NCBI GenBank assembly: GCA_030407315.1
Contig: JALQPE010001860.1
Span: 62,001-126,000, forward strand
Reading direction: 5' to 3'
Length of the DNA stretch: 64,000 bases
Source: Asparagopsis taxiformis
Taxonomy: Eukaryota > Rhodophyta > Florideophyceae > Bonnemaisoniales > Bonnemaisoniaceae
Made by a program: the position numbers and the translations under genes. Every line of letters begins with the position of its first letter. The stretch's first letter is position 1. This document shows positions 54,696 through 64,000 of the stretch, one piece after another. Below the pieces are notes generated by a model that was not told the DNA's origin, did no database searches, and worked only from the letters and a program-made list of their open reading frames with translations.

Positions 54696-55533
54696 GTATG
54701 AAATTTATCTTTGTTTTTTTAGAATGTTTAAATGAAATGAAACTTTTGCTATATCTATCATACACCACTATTGGATGTTCCGCTCCTCGTTATAGAAACG
54801 GGTACAGTAGCGAGGATGCCTCGCTGAGGTGCAGTGCAGTACAGTGCTGTATGGATGTGATCAAGTCGTCGCTGGTGTTCCGCCAGGGGATCATAGGCGC
54901 TAGGCTTTGCTCTCCCCAGCAGAAACGAATGACTATATCGATCATCCATGCGACGAAGAATAAGTGTTCAAAATGCATGAAGATGGAGGAGTTTGTCGAC
55001 AGACAATATCCATGAAGTACACAGTGAACTATGCACTTGAACGGTCAAATGCCGTCGAGTTGACAGTTAGTTCAAACTTGAAAGGAGTAAAATACTAAAA
55101 GAGGGCTCCTCTCCACGAGGAGGAAAAATATGAGCTTTGTAAACTCACTGTTTGTAGTATAGGATCCACATTCATGACGCCCAAGCGACTTCCCTGATTG
55201 AATCGATTCAAAAGACCCCAGAAAACTCGAGATGTGAAACCATGGAAAAGGGGAAGAATCAAAACGGAGGAAAAAAATCCTGTCCCAGTTGTGTAACTGC
55301 ACCAAAGATAAACCATTTCAGAAGTTCATAGGCTACTAAAATTTTTAAGATGGTGAATCCTTAAGGATGCTCGGTGAAATTGTTGCATTTCCAAAGCTGG
55401 GAAAGAGAGAAAATCGAAAGATGTTGGTGATGGTTTGGCAGTACACACTGCATCGAGCTGACAGAACATCACCTCGACAGCGACACTCACGGCGCTTGGT
55501 CATCACCTATTAGGTATACGTACCTAAACAAGC

Positions 55534-55812
55534 TGTCGGAGGAAGAGATAGAATAATCTCGATTCGGAGAAGCGCTGAACATGTCTTCACTAACTGTCCC
55601 CTAAAGGGCGCGACAGTTTCGATGAACCAGCCCTCCCGAAGCCACTTCTGTCTTCGAAAAGACGCCTTGTCTATCACCCGGAGCGGACACCGCACCATCC
55701 GACGAGGCAACCATTCCCCGTAGACCGAGTAACATCTAGGGATAGAAAAGCATATTTATAGGATGCTAACTAGAGACAATACTAAAGAATCATCAATTAC
55801 AACAATCAACAC
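55534..55812. mobile_element. Possible solo LTR (weak)
   Basis: Begins TGTCGGAGGAAGAG and is bounded by the direct repeat CAAGC (55529-55533 and 55813-55817). A TATTTATAG box sits near 55753. The 3' end reads ACACC, not CA, so the usual LTR terminus is missing and the call is speculative. Confidence 0.22.
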
Positions 55813-55842
55813 CCAAGCGTCAAAGCTACAACTTAGTCCTCT

Positions 55843-55925
55843 TCGTGTACGATCGAAGCCTGACCCCGACTCCGTGTACGATCGGAGCACCGACCCCGTC
55901 TCTGTGTACGATCAGAGCAGCCGTA
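55843..55925. repeat. Tandem repeat, about 30-bp unit, nearly three copies
   Basis: Each unit contains GTGTACGATC followed by a purine-rich GAGC-type part and ACCCCGNCTC. The third copy is partial. Confidence 0.75.
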
Positions 55926-58480
55926 ATCGCAGCACGGCCAACTGCTGAGAAACTCCAAGCAGAAGCGTACTACGCTCTGGACAAGACTGAATCTGCCCCT
56001 TCAGTCCGTTACCCCGAACTAAACACCCTCACTTTATCCACTCCGCGGATAACCAAGTCATCATATTGCGACGATTGGAGAGGGTCCATTTTCCTCCAAT
56101 TCAGTCAGGAAATTACAAACATCAGTTGGGCTCTCAAATGACCTGCTTGAGAGCAAGTAGCTGGGTTGAATGGAGTATAAATTGCGATAGTGATACGATG
56201 CAGTTTGTTCCGCGCTGACTACGAATACCTTTCTTGAAGCCAAAAGGTACGCAATGTTTGAGAACATCAGATGATGCTCAAAAACGAAGTGTTTTGACAC
56301 CCACAAGCTTGACTAGAGAAAACAAATCTTTTCGGAGATTTAATATTTCAGCTAGCGGTGCATGCAGTCCAAATAGTAAATTTATTGGGTGACCGAGCGT
56401 TCTTCAAACAATACGGCAAGTTGTAAAGAGTTGAGAATGAAACGAGGATCCATGCTCGGAGATAGGGGACGTTTCCGGGAGAGCTGAATTATCAGTTATG
56501 ATATCTACGGAGGTTCGGAATGGAAAGTTAGTTGTGTTGAAAAGAATGATGTGAGAGGTGATTTTCACGGTGACAATACCTACGTCAAGTCATCATTGAT
56601 GCGGCATGATGCTGCAATATCAATATGTGAGCTATTCGGCGATGACCTATGATAACCTAAATTTAGTAAAAGTGCTTCTCAAGTTGCATCGCGCATGTAT
56701 GGCGACAAAATTTCGATTGGCGAAAGACTAGGGTTCCACGCGCATGGCACGGGGCACGATATCCGTTGCCGGCCAAATATAAGAGTCGTACGTCTCCGCG
56801 TGACGCCTATGACACAATTTACGTGTGCCCCACACGTGCCGGTATTACGAATGATAGCTTACCAGCTGCGACAATATCATAGCTCGTATGAAACGAGTGG
56901 ATGATAATCAATGGCATTGTTGGTCATGACAATATTATTTATGGGTCCTCTGCGCCCGGTCGCTTTCGGTCTTCGATCGTGAACGCCATCTCAATCGGCT
57001 ATGCTCGTGCGTTCTCGTTGAAGAACATGATGGAAAGCAAGTGCTTAGCTTCATGCAACCCTTAGGTGGGAGAACATTTGGGTTTACATTACACTGCTTT
57101 GCTTTGTCAATCTCGTTGTGTTACACGGATATTCCTCGCGAGAGCTCTTCTTGTCGAGACGCAGAACTTGGAGTATTTTAGAAAATAGACACCAGTAATG
57201 GTAAAGCATTTGAATCAACTACTTTGTGACTCGAAAATGATTGGTCCGTTTTAATGATGGCCTTGCTTCATCGCCACGTTGGCCACTATTGTTCAACCAT
57301 CGAGTTGCCTTGTTTTCGATACAATATTGTTTTCGGGACACGGTTGCTTTGGTGTATGGAGTTTGTAAAGACTGCGACCTATACTTGTGCGTGAAATGCA
57401 GAGCTGGGCCGCACGACCCCATCCAAATGAGATGTACTGCAGTTGAATATGACTAAATTTAAATTTAGTTACTAGACGATGCCGATTCGATATCTGCCAT
57501 TTGATTGACCTTTACACTTCAAACGCGACGGGTGTCATGACGAGTGTCGGTGTATCAACCATCATCATCCGGCTACCAATTATTCAATGTCATTATTAAT
57601 TGCACAATTATGCGCGAGCATACTATGTCAGCCAGGCTTGCATGAAAGTACCCAAGCGGTGATTGGCCCAGTGACTATCCAATTTGTCTCTGTCCAATCG
57701 TGTGCAACCGGTCTTTAGTTGCTGACCTACCAACACTGATCGGTTGGTAAGTGTGCGCGAAGGGATCGTCATGGTCAGTTAAGGGTAAGCGGAAAGCGTG
57801 TTTAATGCTCGACACGCCTTATTGCACTCGCTCTTCAAATGTCACAAAAATAATCCATATCTCAATGTGCGATACACACACGCCCTGCCAATGACTCGGA
57901 TCACTTCACACCACGCATCACAAAACTCATTTCACGCCGCTCTTATTCCCCGCAACAAAATTTCTTGGCGAATCAAATGCTGAGAGTGCGAGAGCCAGAT
58001 AACTCAGATAGACTTCATCTCATCTGGAATGGAATGGAGCCAAATTACATCTTAACCCACAGGCGTTCCAGAGACTTGACGCAGTCCACCTCATATTGCG
58101 TCCTTGCAACTGCAACATCTCGCTCGACACGCCTCACATTCTTAATCTTCTGGTTGTTGCATTGTGCGTCCGATGGAAAGCAGCACGTTAACATGTTGCA
58201 CGCCTTGTTCCAATGTCGGGGAAGTCTTTTTCCATATAGTAGACCCCTCTTACATACGCATTTTGGCTTCTCAAAACGCCTCCCCGAGCTCTTTAACGAT
58301 GTTTTGATCCCACGTTCAGCGACATAATTTTTGCACATCAGATGACAGCTGCCCGTGATATCAGCACGTCTTCATCAGCCCAGCTTAGAGCTTTATAATG
58401 CCTACAACCGGACAACGACACTTAGAATCCTGGTACTCCTTACCTCTGCTGAGCAATCTGTCTATCCATCACAATTCATC

Positions 58481-61141
58481 ATGCATATCACTCTTGAGGC
58501 CCCATCCCAGCCATTGACTTCGATCACAGTCGACTTTTTCAGATCCTTTGCAAATGATCTCAAAAAAGTTCTCCCCAATACGTCTCCACTACTCAACTCG
58601 ACCCCTCTCAAGCAAGCTTTGGTCGAAATTTTCTCTGTCCAGCCGCTCTGCTCCTTCCTCATCGATGTTTCAAAGGCAGATGCCTTTGATGGAGATGTTG
58701 CTTCCCGTTTCTCCGAGACGAAAGATGATCTTGCACTACTGAGATCTTTCAAAATTCTCAAGTACTGTTACAATCTGCCATGTGGTCAGCTCTTCAATGT
58801 ATTGGCTGCTGTTATCTCCAAGTTCGATGCGGAGTATGGCTCATTGATTTATGACTTTGCAACAAAGCTACTTGACGACAAAGTACTCGGCTCTCTTCTC
58901 ATGAAGCACGTTACAATTGCCAAGGATGCCAATCCCGAGCTCAGAGAGCTGTACGATTCCAATGCTGATTATCTTCTGGACAATGACCCGCATGCCCTGT
59001 TCCCTACGTCAATTTATCGGCAGTGCAAGGGACATGTCACATCCAGTGAAGACAGCAAAGTTATTGAGAGTGTCATGGGAACTACAATTACAACCACCAT
59101 CGAAATCGTTCGAGACGTTCTGGATCCGTCCAACAACCAACTTCGAGACGTATACAAGCCCTTGAACCGATGCGTCGCAGTCGTTGATGAACGCCTCGAT
59201 GGGCTGTATGGTGATGCCATGGAGGCATACTTCCAAGCACATTCCATTGCATTTGAGAAGCTTGTGTATAGATGCATGGAAGTTGACAAAGACATTTCAA
59301 CAGTTGAGAAGATTCTTGTGGATCTCAAGGGGCGCAGAGTTTCTCGAAATGAACCAGTCCTTGTCGTCGGTGGAGGAGTCATGGCCGATATCGGAGGCTT
59401 TGCCTGTGCGCTCTACCATCGCAACACACCATATGTGATGCTTTGCACCTCAATTGTATCAGGTATCGATGCAGGACCATCCCCTCGAACCTGTTGTGAT
59501 GGTCTTGGATACAAGAATGTGTTTGGTGCCTACCATCCACCCATTCTAACTCTCACGGACAGACAGTTCTTCAAGACACTGGAGCCCGGATGGATCCGCC
59601 ATGGTATTGCTGAAATCATTAAGATGGCAGTTACGAAGGACTCTACACTCTTCGATGCTGTCGAAATTGCTGGAAACCGTCTCGTCGAAACCAAGTTTGG
59701 AATTGAAAACTGTGACCGTGGTTCAGAGATTGATGCTCTGAGTGAGACCATTATCGCAAAGGCCATGGACGGTTACGTCCGTTCTGAATACGGCAACTTG
59801 TGGGAGACACATCAATGCCGACCGCATGCTTATGGTCACACATGGTCACCAGGTTTTGAATTGCAGGCAGGTCTTCTACATGGCCATGCAGTTGCTATTG
59901 GTATGGGATACGGTGCGTACTTGTCGTTCCTAGAGAATTGGATCACTGAGAAGGACTTCCATCGTATTCTGAAGGTTATGAGTGCTGTTGGTCTTTCACT
60001 GCGCCATGACATTTTGGAGAATCCCGACTCACTGTGGTCTTCGCAGGTGAAGATGACAGAGAAACGTGGAGGAAACCTGTGTGCTCCGGTTCCGCGAGGA
60101 TCAATTGGAAAGTGTGGATATTTGAATGACCTGACAAGAGAGAGACTGGAGAGTACGCTGCTGGAGTATCAAGAGATCGTCAAGGCATACCCTCGTGAAG
60201 GATATGGTATTGAACCTCACTGCAGAGATGTTGGTCTCGAAGATCCCTCCACCGTGAAACAGCATGCTGATAATGCTGTTGAGAAGGGCAGTATTGCAAA
60301 CGGTCATGGCGCCCCCAAAGCTAAACCCACTGAAGATATTCCGAATGGAAACGGCAAGCAAGATGAGAATATCGAGAGCTATCGTAAGTGGATTTCCGAC
60401 GAACAAATCAAGAGAAACAAAGGGGACACGTCTTCTTCTCTTGGATGTTTGTTGCCAAACTACATTCCAAAGGACAGTGTTCATCCCCCAGAGTTTGAGC
60501 CATCCACACTGTTCTATCCAGGAGCGGAGGAGTATGCTCAGGAAATGACGTCTTTACCATCTGCAGACTATGTGAAAATTGCGGAGGAAACTGAACGAGC
60601 GGAACTATTCGCTCCATGCATGGTTGGTGTGATCGAAGGACAATTTTTGAAGATGATAGCGCAGATCAAGAAGGCGTCACGAGTACTTGATATTGGAACG
60701 TTTACAGGATATTCAGCTCTGTCGTTTGCTGATGGTGTGACTGCTGACGGACAAGTCGTGACCATTGAAGCTGATGCTGATACGGCAGCTGTTGCGCGAC
60801 GATGCATTTCGACAGCGGTGAACGGAAAGAAAATTGAACTGATTGAAGATGATGCGAAGAGGGCTGTGAAGAAGCTTGAGGAAGCGGGAGAGAAATTCGA
60901 CATTGTTTTCCTGGATGCGGACAAGACGAATTACCGATTCTACTATGAATGCGCTCTGAATCTGCTTGCAGAGGACGGGTTCATTATGGCTGATAATGCA
61001 CTTTGTTCGCTGGTGTATGGAAATGATGATCCGGTGCGTCAGAGTCTGCATGAATTTGCACAGTTTGTCAGGAGCGACACTCGTGTGGAGCAGGTCATGT
61101 TGACCGTGCGTGAGGGAATATTGTTGGTGCGCAAGGTTTGA
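58481..61141 (+). CDS. mysAB: Fused 4-deoxygadusol synthase: DHQ-synthase-like cyclase (MysA) plus O-methyltransferase (MysB)
   Basis: An 886-residue intronless fusion from the ATG at 58481. Residues about 1-195 are an extension that I do not recognise. Residues about 200-600 are a sugar-phosphate cyclase of the DHQ-synthase family: RCVAVVDERLDGLYGD, PVLVVGGGVMADIGGFAC, VFGAYH, GIAEIIKMAV, the zinc-ligand region AYGHTWSP and LLHGHAVAIGMGYGA. A Lys/Asn/Gly-rich linker follows (about 600-670), then a class I O-methyltransferase (ELFAPCMVGVIEGQFLK, VLDIGTFTGYSAL, FDIVFLDADKTNY). The two steps turn a C7 sugar phosphate into 4-deoxygadusol, the MAA core. Fusion is reported in red algae and dinoflagellates. 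The segment GIDAGPSPRTCCDG differs from cyanobacterial MysA. It converges on the next gene. Confidence 0.9.
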   Translation: MHITLEAPSQPLTSITVDFFRSFANDLKKVLPNTSPLLNSTPLKQALVEIFSVQPLCSFLIDVSKADAFDGDVASRFSETKDDLALLRSFKILKYCYNLPCGQLFNVLAAVISKFDAEYGSLIYDFATKLLDDKVLGSLLMKHVTIAKDANPELRELYDSNADYLLDNDPHALFPTSIYRQCKGHVTSSEDSKVIESVMGTTITTTIEIVRDVLDPSNNQLRDVYKPLNRCVAVVDERLDGLYGDAMEAYFQAHSIAFEKLVYRCMEVDKDISTVEKILVDLKGRRVSRNEPVLVVGGGVMADIGGFACALYHRNTPYVMLCTSIVSGIDAGPSPRTCCDGLGYKNVFGAYHPPILTLTDRQFFKTLEPGWIRHGIAEIIKMAVTKDSTLFDAVEIAGNRLVETKFGIENCDRGSEIDALSETIIAKAMDGYVRSEYGNLWETHQCRPHAYGHTWSPGFELQAGLLHGHAVAIGMGYGAYLSFLENWITEKDFHRILKVMSAVGLSLRHDILENPDSLWSSQVKMTEKRGGNLCAPVPRGSIGKCGYLNDLTRERLESTLLEYQEIVKAYPREGYGIEPHCRDVGLEDPSTVKQHADNAVEKGSIANGHGAPKAKPTEDIPNGNGKQDENIESYRKWISDEQIKRNKGDTSSSLGCLLPNYIPKDSVHPPEFEPSTLFYPGAEEYAQEMTSLPSADYVKIAEETERAELFAPCMVGVIEGQFLKMIAQIKKASRVLDIGTFTGYSALSFADGVTADGQVVTIEADADTAAVARRCISTAVNGKKIELIEDDAKRAVKKLEEAGEKFDIVFLDADKTNYRFYYECALNLLAEDGFIMADNALCSLVYGNDDPVRQSLHEFAQFVRSDTRVEQVMLTVREGILLVRKV

Positions 61142-62007
61142 TTTGTTTTTGCTAAGAAGTTTGAGGGCTTGTAGTGACTAAAAAAAAAGTCTGACACAGT
61201 TAACGAACGACATTGGAGATTTGAAAATAATTGTACTTCTAGTAGTCCGTTTCCAGTCTTTCCTAGTTCTACGTAAAGCTAGTTAACAAATTTTTTATAG
61301 CTTATCCTAGAGTTCTAGCTTTCTACGTTGCGCCGGAATCGACGGTTGTTCCCGCCGGCATCAAAGAGTGGTGATTTCACCGCTGGCGTACTGTGCAGTG
61401 GTACCCCCCGTCGTGCACCGTCGATTCCCCTGGCGGAAGTCGAAACTTTGTCGCGACGAAATCGGCTCTAGCAGTACCAAATAGCCCGATTTTTTCTAGT
61501 CTCGCTGTAGCTAATTTGGTAAATGTGATCCTTTACTTGTCTGCATGGAAAATTAGTGGATAGTCTAAGCTACCTACTGTATTGCACTTTGTCCGAGACG
61601 ATTTGGACTTGTTCCAGCTACGCTATCTACATTCCGAGAAACACCATTTTCTACTATTTTGAATAAAAAAAACTAGGTTTACCATGTCGTTAGTTAAAGT
61701 TGTCAGACTTTTTTTTAATTGCAATAAACCGTTACTTTCTCTCTATTATTCTTGTGATTGAACCGACAAACATTTCAACTGCTCCCTCTGTTTCCAAAGA
61801 TATGGGCCGTACACGTGTGGCTGCGGGCCACGTGAGTCATAACTTGTGATAATATCTGCCACGAAATCAGGGCCACGGTGACTACCGTACAGTACGTCGC
61901 AAGTTTTAATATTTGGATGTTTCACTATTGTACTGTCGTGCTCGCCTTTCTGTACATCACTTTATACCTGACACAAGCGCTCAAATAGCACTGCTCCTGT
62001 AATTCGT
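61142..62007. other. Intergenic between convergent MAA genes, occupied by a TIR element
   Basis: About 866 bp shared by the 3' ends of the two MAA genes. Most of it is the inverted-repeat element described separately. The remainder (61717-62007) has no gene. Confidence 0.6.
61181..61716. mobile_element. MITE/foldback-like element with 33-bp terminal inverted repeats
   Basis: The left end (A8-GTCTGACA..., 61181-61213) and right end (61684-61716) are reverse complements at 29 of 33 positions, 536 bp apart in total. Inside, 61331-61346 pairs with 61417-61435 (one 3-nt gap), and a nested CGCCGGC/GCTGGCG stem lies between, so the whole element can fold. No open frame of note, so non-autonomous. 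No clear target-site duplication was found. Confidence 0.68.
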
Positions 62008-64000
62008 TTACTTCATACCAATCTTTTCCTCAGTCGAACTTCTATCCGCTTTCCTCGAGAGGGCTCTTTCACAGAATCGAACAAATAGCTCCGGATGCTC
62101 AATCCCCATCGTAGCCTGCATACTAACCAACACGCTTTTCGGAGCGAAAGAACAGTACAAACATGATTCAAGCAAGTAGGTATTACCCTTTGAGTCGATT
62201 CGATAATCGTAGATACTATAGTCTGTACAGCCAAGCGCCCTGTGTGCTGTAACAGAAGATTTGAACAGTTTCTCTTTCAGTTCATCATCGACATCTGCTG
62301 GGCACACGCGTCCTCCAGACGCTAGCCCCGTTGGTCTTCCCGCCTTATTTGTCGATATTTTGTCTTCCGGTCGTCGAATAGGTGATTCCTTTGATAACAT
62401 ATACTCGATAATTGGCAACATTTCCATCTCCCCACTTCCTGTTTCAATAATCGCCACACGAAGCTCTCGTCCGAGTTCAATAAATTGTTCACATAAAACC
62501 TCATCTCCAAATTTGAACGCATGCTCCAAGCCTTCGGATATCTTCTCAGCATCTCGAATAACAGTGATGCCCAAAGAGTTGTCTTCTTCCACCGGCTTGA
62601 AAATCACGGGTAGTTCCATATCAACTGTGTCTCCTCGGTGCAGGATCACAGACTTTGCGACACCAACTCCTTCCATAGCTGCACACGCCTTTGTTCGTGC
62701 CTTATTTGTGGAAAGCGCAAGAGCCTCTGCAGAACATCCGACAATCGGGACATTCACGACGCGCAGTAGTCCACGATATGCGGTCAATCCATCATAGTCA
62801 AACATATGCGGGATCGCAACATCAACCATGAGAGCTTCTAGTCGACGAACAGCCTCTCCAGTTGAAAGCTTGGGTGAATTGTCGCGTACTTCCGATATTG
62901 TGCAATTCACTCCAATCGTCCATTCACCGGAAAGATGAACGTATGCGATCACGTGATCAAAACGTCCATCCGTTCCAACACTGTTAATGCACTCAAAGCC
63001 ATAGTACGAAGAAATTCCTTCATAGTACTTACTGGCAGTGGAACCCATCACATGAAGGACTCGCAGCTTTCTCAACGGAATTTCAAATGACCCTGCCAGA
63101 GACTTTGAAATGGTCACAAGCCTGTACGATACGGTGGAAGATGACTTGCTGATTTTGGATAACTTTTCACCAAGGACGAGTCGTGTTTCACCAGAACAAT
63201 TTGTTTGGATAAAGTTGTCCAATTCTGTCACTGAGGAAATAGAGACACACTCAGAGGGAAGGGATGCCACATCGATGTTTTCCCCATCGTCATAAGAAAA
63301 GTGAACAACGTGTCGACGAGCAGAAATACTCGCGTCTCGAACTTTTTCATGTTTCGGTGTCGAAATGTCCAACAACACTGTGTCTGCATGTTTGACAGCT
63401 TGAACAACTTCGGAAATTTTGAGGTCCTCCACTTCATCCTTGAACAGTTGAAGGTCTCTTCCCGGGGATGGCCCATCAACAATTGCCTTGCATATGTTGA
63501 CGTCAATTTTCTGAATCGAGTTGTTGATTAGTCCTCTATTTCCAATGGCATTTAATGGCCACATGATCTCTGCGCCGAAAAAGGGGAAAGGATCTGACAA
63601 CTTGAAATATCCCTCAGATCTTGGAGCCCAAGGCCAGCAGTTTTTGTGGAAAACGAATCCAACAGGTCGAGATATGGTTCTGTGGATCACATCAATTCCG
63701 AAAAATGCCTCTGCCCACAGAGGAGTTTCAGACACAGTCTCCAGGATAGAGGAAGCACGTGGATTACATTCAATGATGTATGGCTTGTTGGAATCTTTCT
63801 CCCTGATGAAATCAAAGGCAAACTGGCCAGTTAATTTCATACCTGAAATGAGCTTGCGAATCGGTACGTCGAAATCATCTGCAAGGGGCACGCCATCAAA
63901 TTCCACAAGGTCAAATGCAGAGCGATAGCAAGCAGCAAACGTCACAACTCCACCATTAGAAATGTACCATGCTGAGTATTCATCCCCCTTGATGAATCGT
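62008..64000 (-). CDS. mysCD: Fused MAA ATP-grasp ligase (MysC) plus D-Ala-D-Ala-ligase-like enzyme (MysD), 5' end outside window
   Basis: At least 660 residues; the frame stays open to the window edge (DEYSAWYISNGG upstream of the first internal Met), so the N-terminus is missing. The first part is the C-terminal half of an ATP-grasp protein: QFAFDFIREKDSNKPYIIECNPRASSILETVSETPLW. The second part (from LRVLHVMGS, about residue 300 of the visible chain) is a D-Ala-D-Ala-ligase-like domain: ELPVIFKPVEEDNSLGITVI, CEQFIELGRELRVAII and TYLLESCLYCSFAPKSVLV. Known roles: MysC adds glycine to 4-deoxygadusol to form mycosporine-glycine; MysD adds a second amino acid to give shinorine- or porphyra-334-type MAAs. 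The opposite gene ends 866 bp away, tail to tail. Confidence 0.88.
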   Translation of the reverse strand, partial: RFIKGDEYSAWYISNGGVVTFAACYRSAFDLVEFDGVPLADDFDVPIRKLISGMKLTGQFAFDFIREKDSNKPYIIECNPRASSILETVSETPLWAEAFFGIDVIHRTISRPVGFVFHKNCWPWAPRSEGYFKLSDPFPFFGAEIMWPLNAIGNRGLINNSIQKIDVNICKAIVDGPSPGRDLQLFKDEVEDLKISEVVQAVKHADTVLLDISTPKHEKVRDASISARRHVVHFSYDDGENIDVASLPSECVSISSVTELDNFIQTNCSGETRLVLGEKLSKISKSSSTVSYRLVTISKSLAGSFEIPLRKLRVLHVMGSTASKYYEGISSYYGFECINSVGTDGRFDHVIAYVHLSGEWTIGVNCTISEVRDNSPKLSTGEAVRRLEALMVDVAIPHMFDYDGLTAYRGLLRVVNVPIVGCSAEALALSTNKARTKACAAMEGVGVAKSVILHRGDTVDMELPVIFKPVEEDNSLGITVIRDAEKISEGLEHAFKFGDEVLCEQFIELGRELRVAIIETGSGEMEMLPIIEYMLSKESPIRRPEDKISTNKAGRPTGLASGGRVCPADVDDELKEKLFKSSVTAHRALGCTDYSIYDYRIDSKGNTYLLESCLYCSFAPKSVLVSMQATMGIEHPELFVRFCERALSRKADRSSTEEKIGMK

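Larger units (their letters stand above)
54696..58480. other. Long gene-less region with repeat traces
   Basis: Nearly 3.8 kb. No reading frame above about 120 codons and no domain recognised. It holds a possible LTR-like block (55534-55812), a roughly 30-bp tandem repeat (about 55843-55925) and an 18-bp perfect palindrome at 57452-57469 (ACTAAATTTAAATTTAGT). Likely decayed mobile-element sequence plus the promoter of the MAA gene. Confidence 0.5.

Noticed and set aside
54826..54855. GTGCAGTGCAGTACAGTGCTG run as a possible regulatory repeat.
   Set aside because: Too short and imperfect to separate from chance.

Overview
The window looks like nuclear DNA of a red alga, most likely a florideophyte such as Chondrus or a relative (inference). 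A ferredoxin-dependent bilin reductase of the PebA type at 18254-19210 points to phycoerythrin-containing plastids. The fused genes for mycosporine-like amino acids (MAAs) at 58481-64000 match the arrangement reported for red algae. The rest is ordinary eukaryotic housekeeping: CPSF-100, Sly1, reptin, dymeclin, an SR splicing factor, Dicer, inositol-phosphate kinase and Bax inhibitor. Genes are compact and nearly intronless. I could place only three introns, of 96, 80 and 85 nt, all GT-AG. Strand alternates, and neighbours are often only tens of bases apart (17 bp between two stop codons at 49804/49822).

Layout. 1-1782: the 5' part of a macro-like/TIR/protein-kinase gene with an apparent frameshift. 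2433-20471: CPSF-100, a membrane-anchored serine hydrolase, NDOR1/Tah18, a DCC-family oxidoreductase, dymeclin, an SR protein, Rrp8, a tiny spliced TOM6-like gene, PebA and a degenerate germin-like cupin. 21240-27050: a large inverted duplication whose two 1314-bp cores are almost identical. Each core carries one copy of a secreted Arg/Cys-rich protein gene in head-to-head orientation across a gene-less spacer. 27373-42372: Sly1, a PWWP protein, reptin, a DEP-domain phosphoinositide kinase, a carnosine-synthase-like ligase, an IPK1-like kinase and a GT49 glycosyltransferase. 42593-54695: a 2403-residue Dicer with a decayed helicase, a plastid membrane protein, Bax inhibitor-1 and an atypical ferric reductase/NOX-like protein. 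54696-58480: nearly 3.8 kb without genes, with repeat traces. 58481-64000: the two fused MAA genes converge on an intergenic region that holds a 536-bp terminal-inverted-repeat element.

Genes that work together: the two MAA genes together should cover 4-deoxygadusol synthesis (cyclase plus O-methyltransferase) and the two ATP-grasp steps that add amino acids. The other genes are unlinked housekeeping functions. The least expected items are the secreted Arg/Cys-rich gene pair kept identical inside an older inverted duplication, the TIR-kinase, the DEP-phosphoinositide kinase, and the large N-terminal extension and altered active-site stretch of the MAA cyclase.
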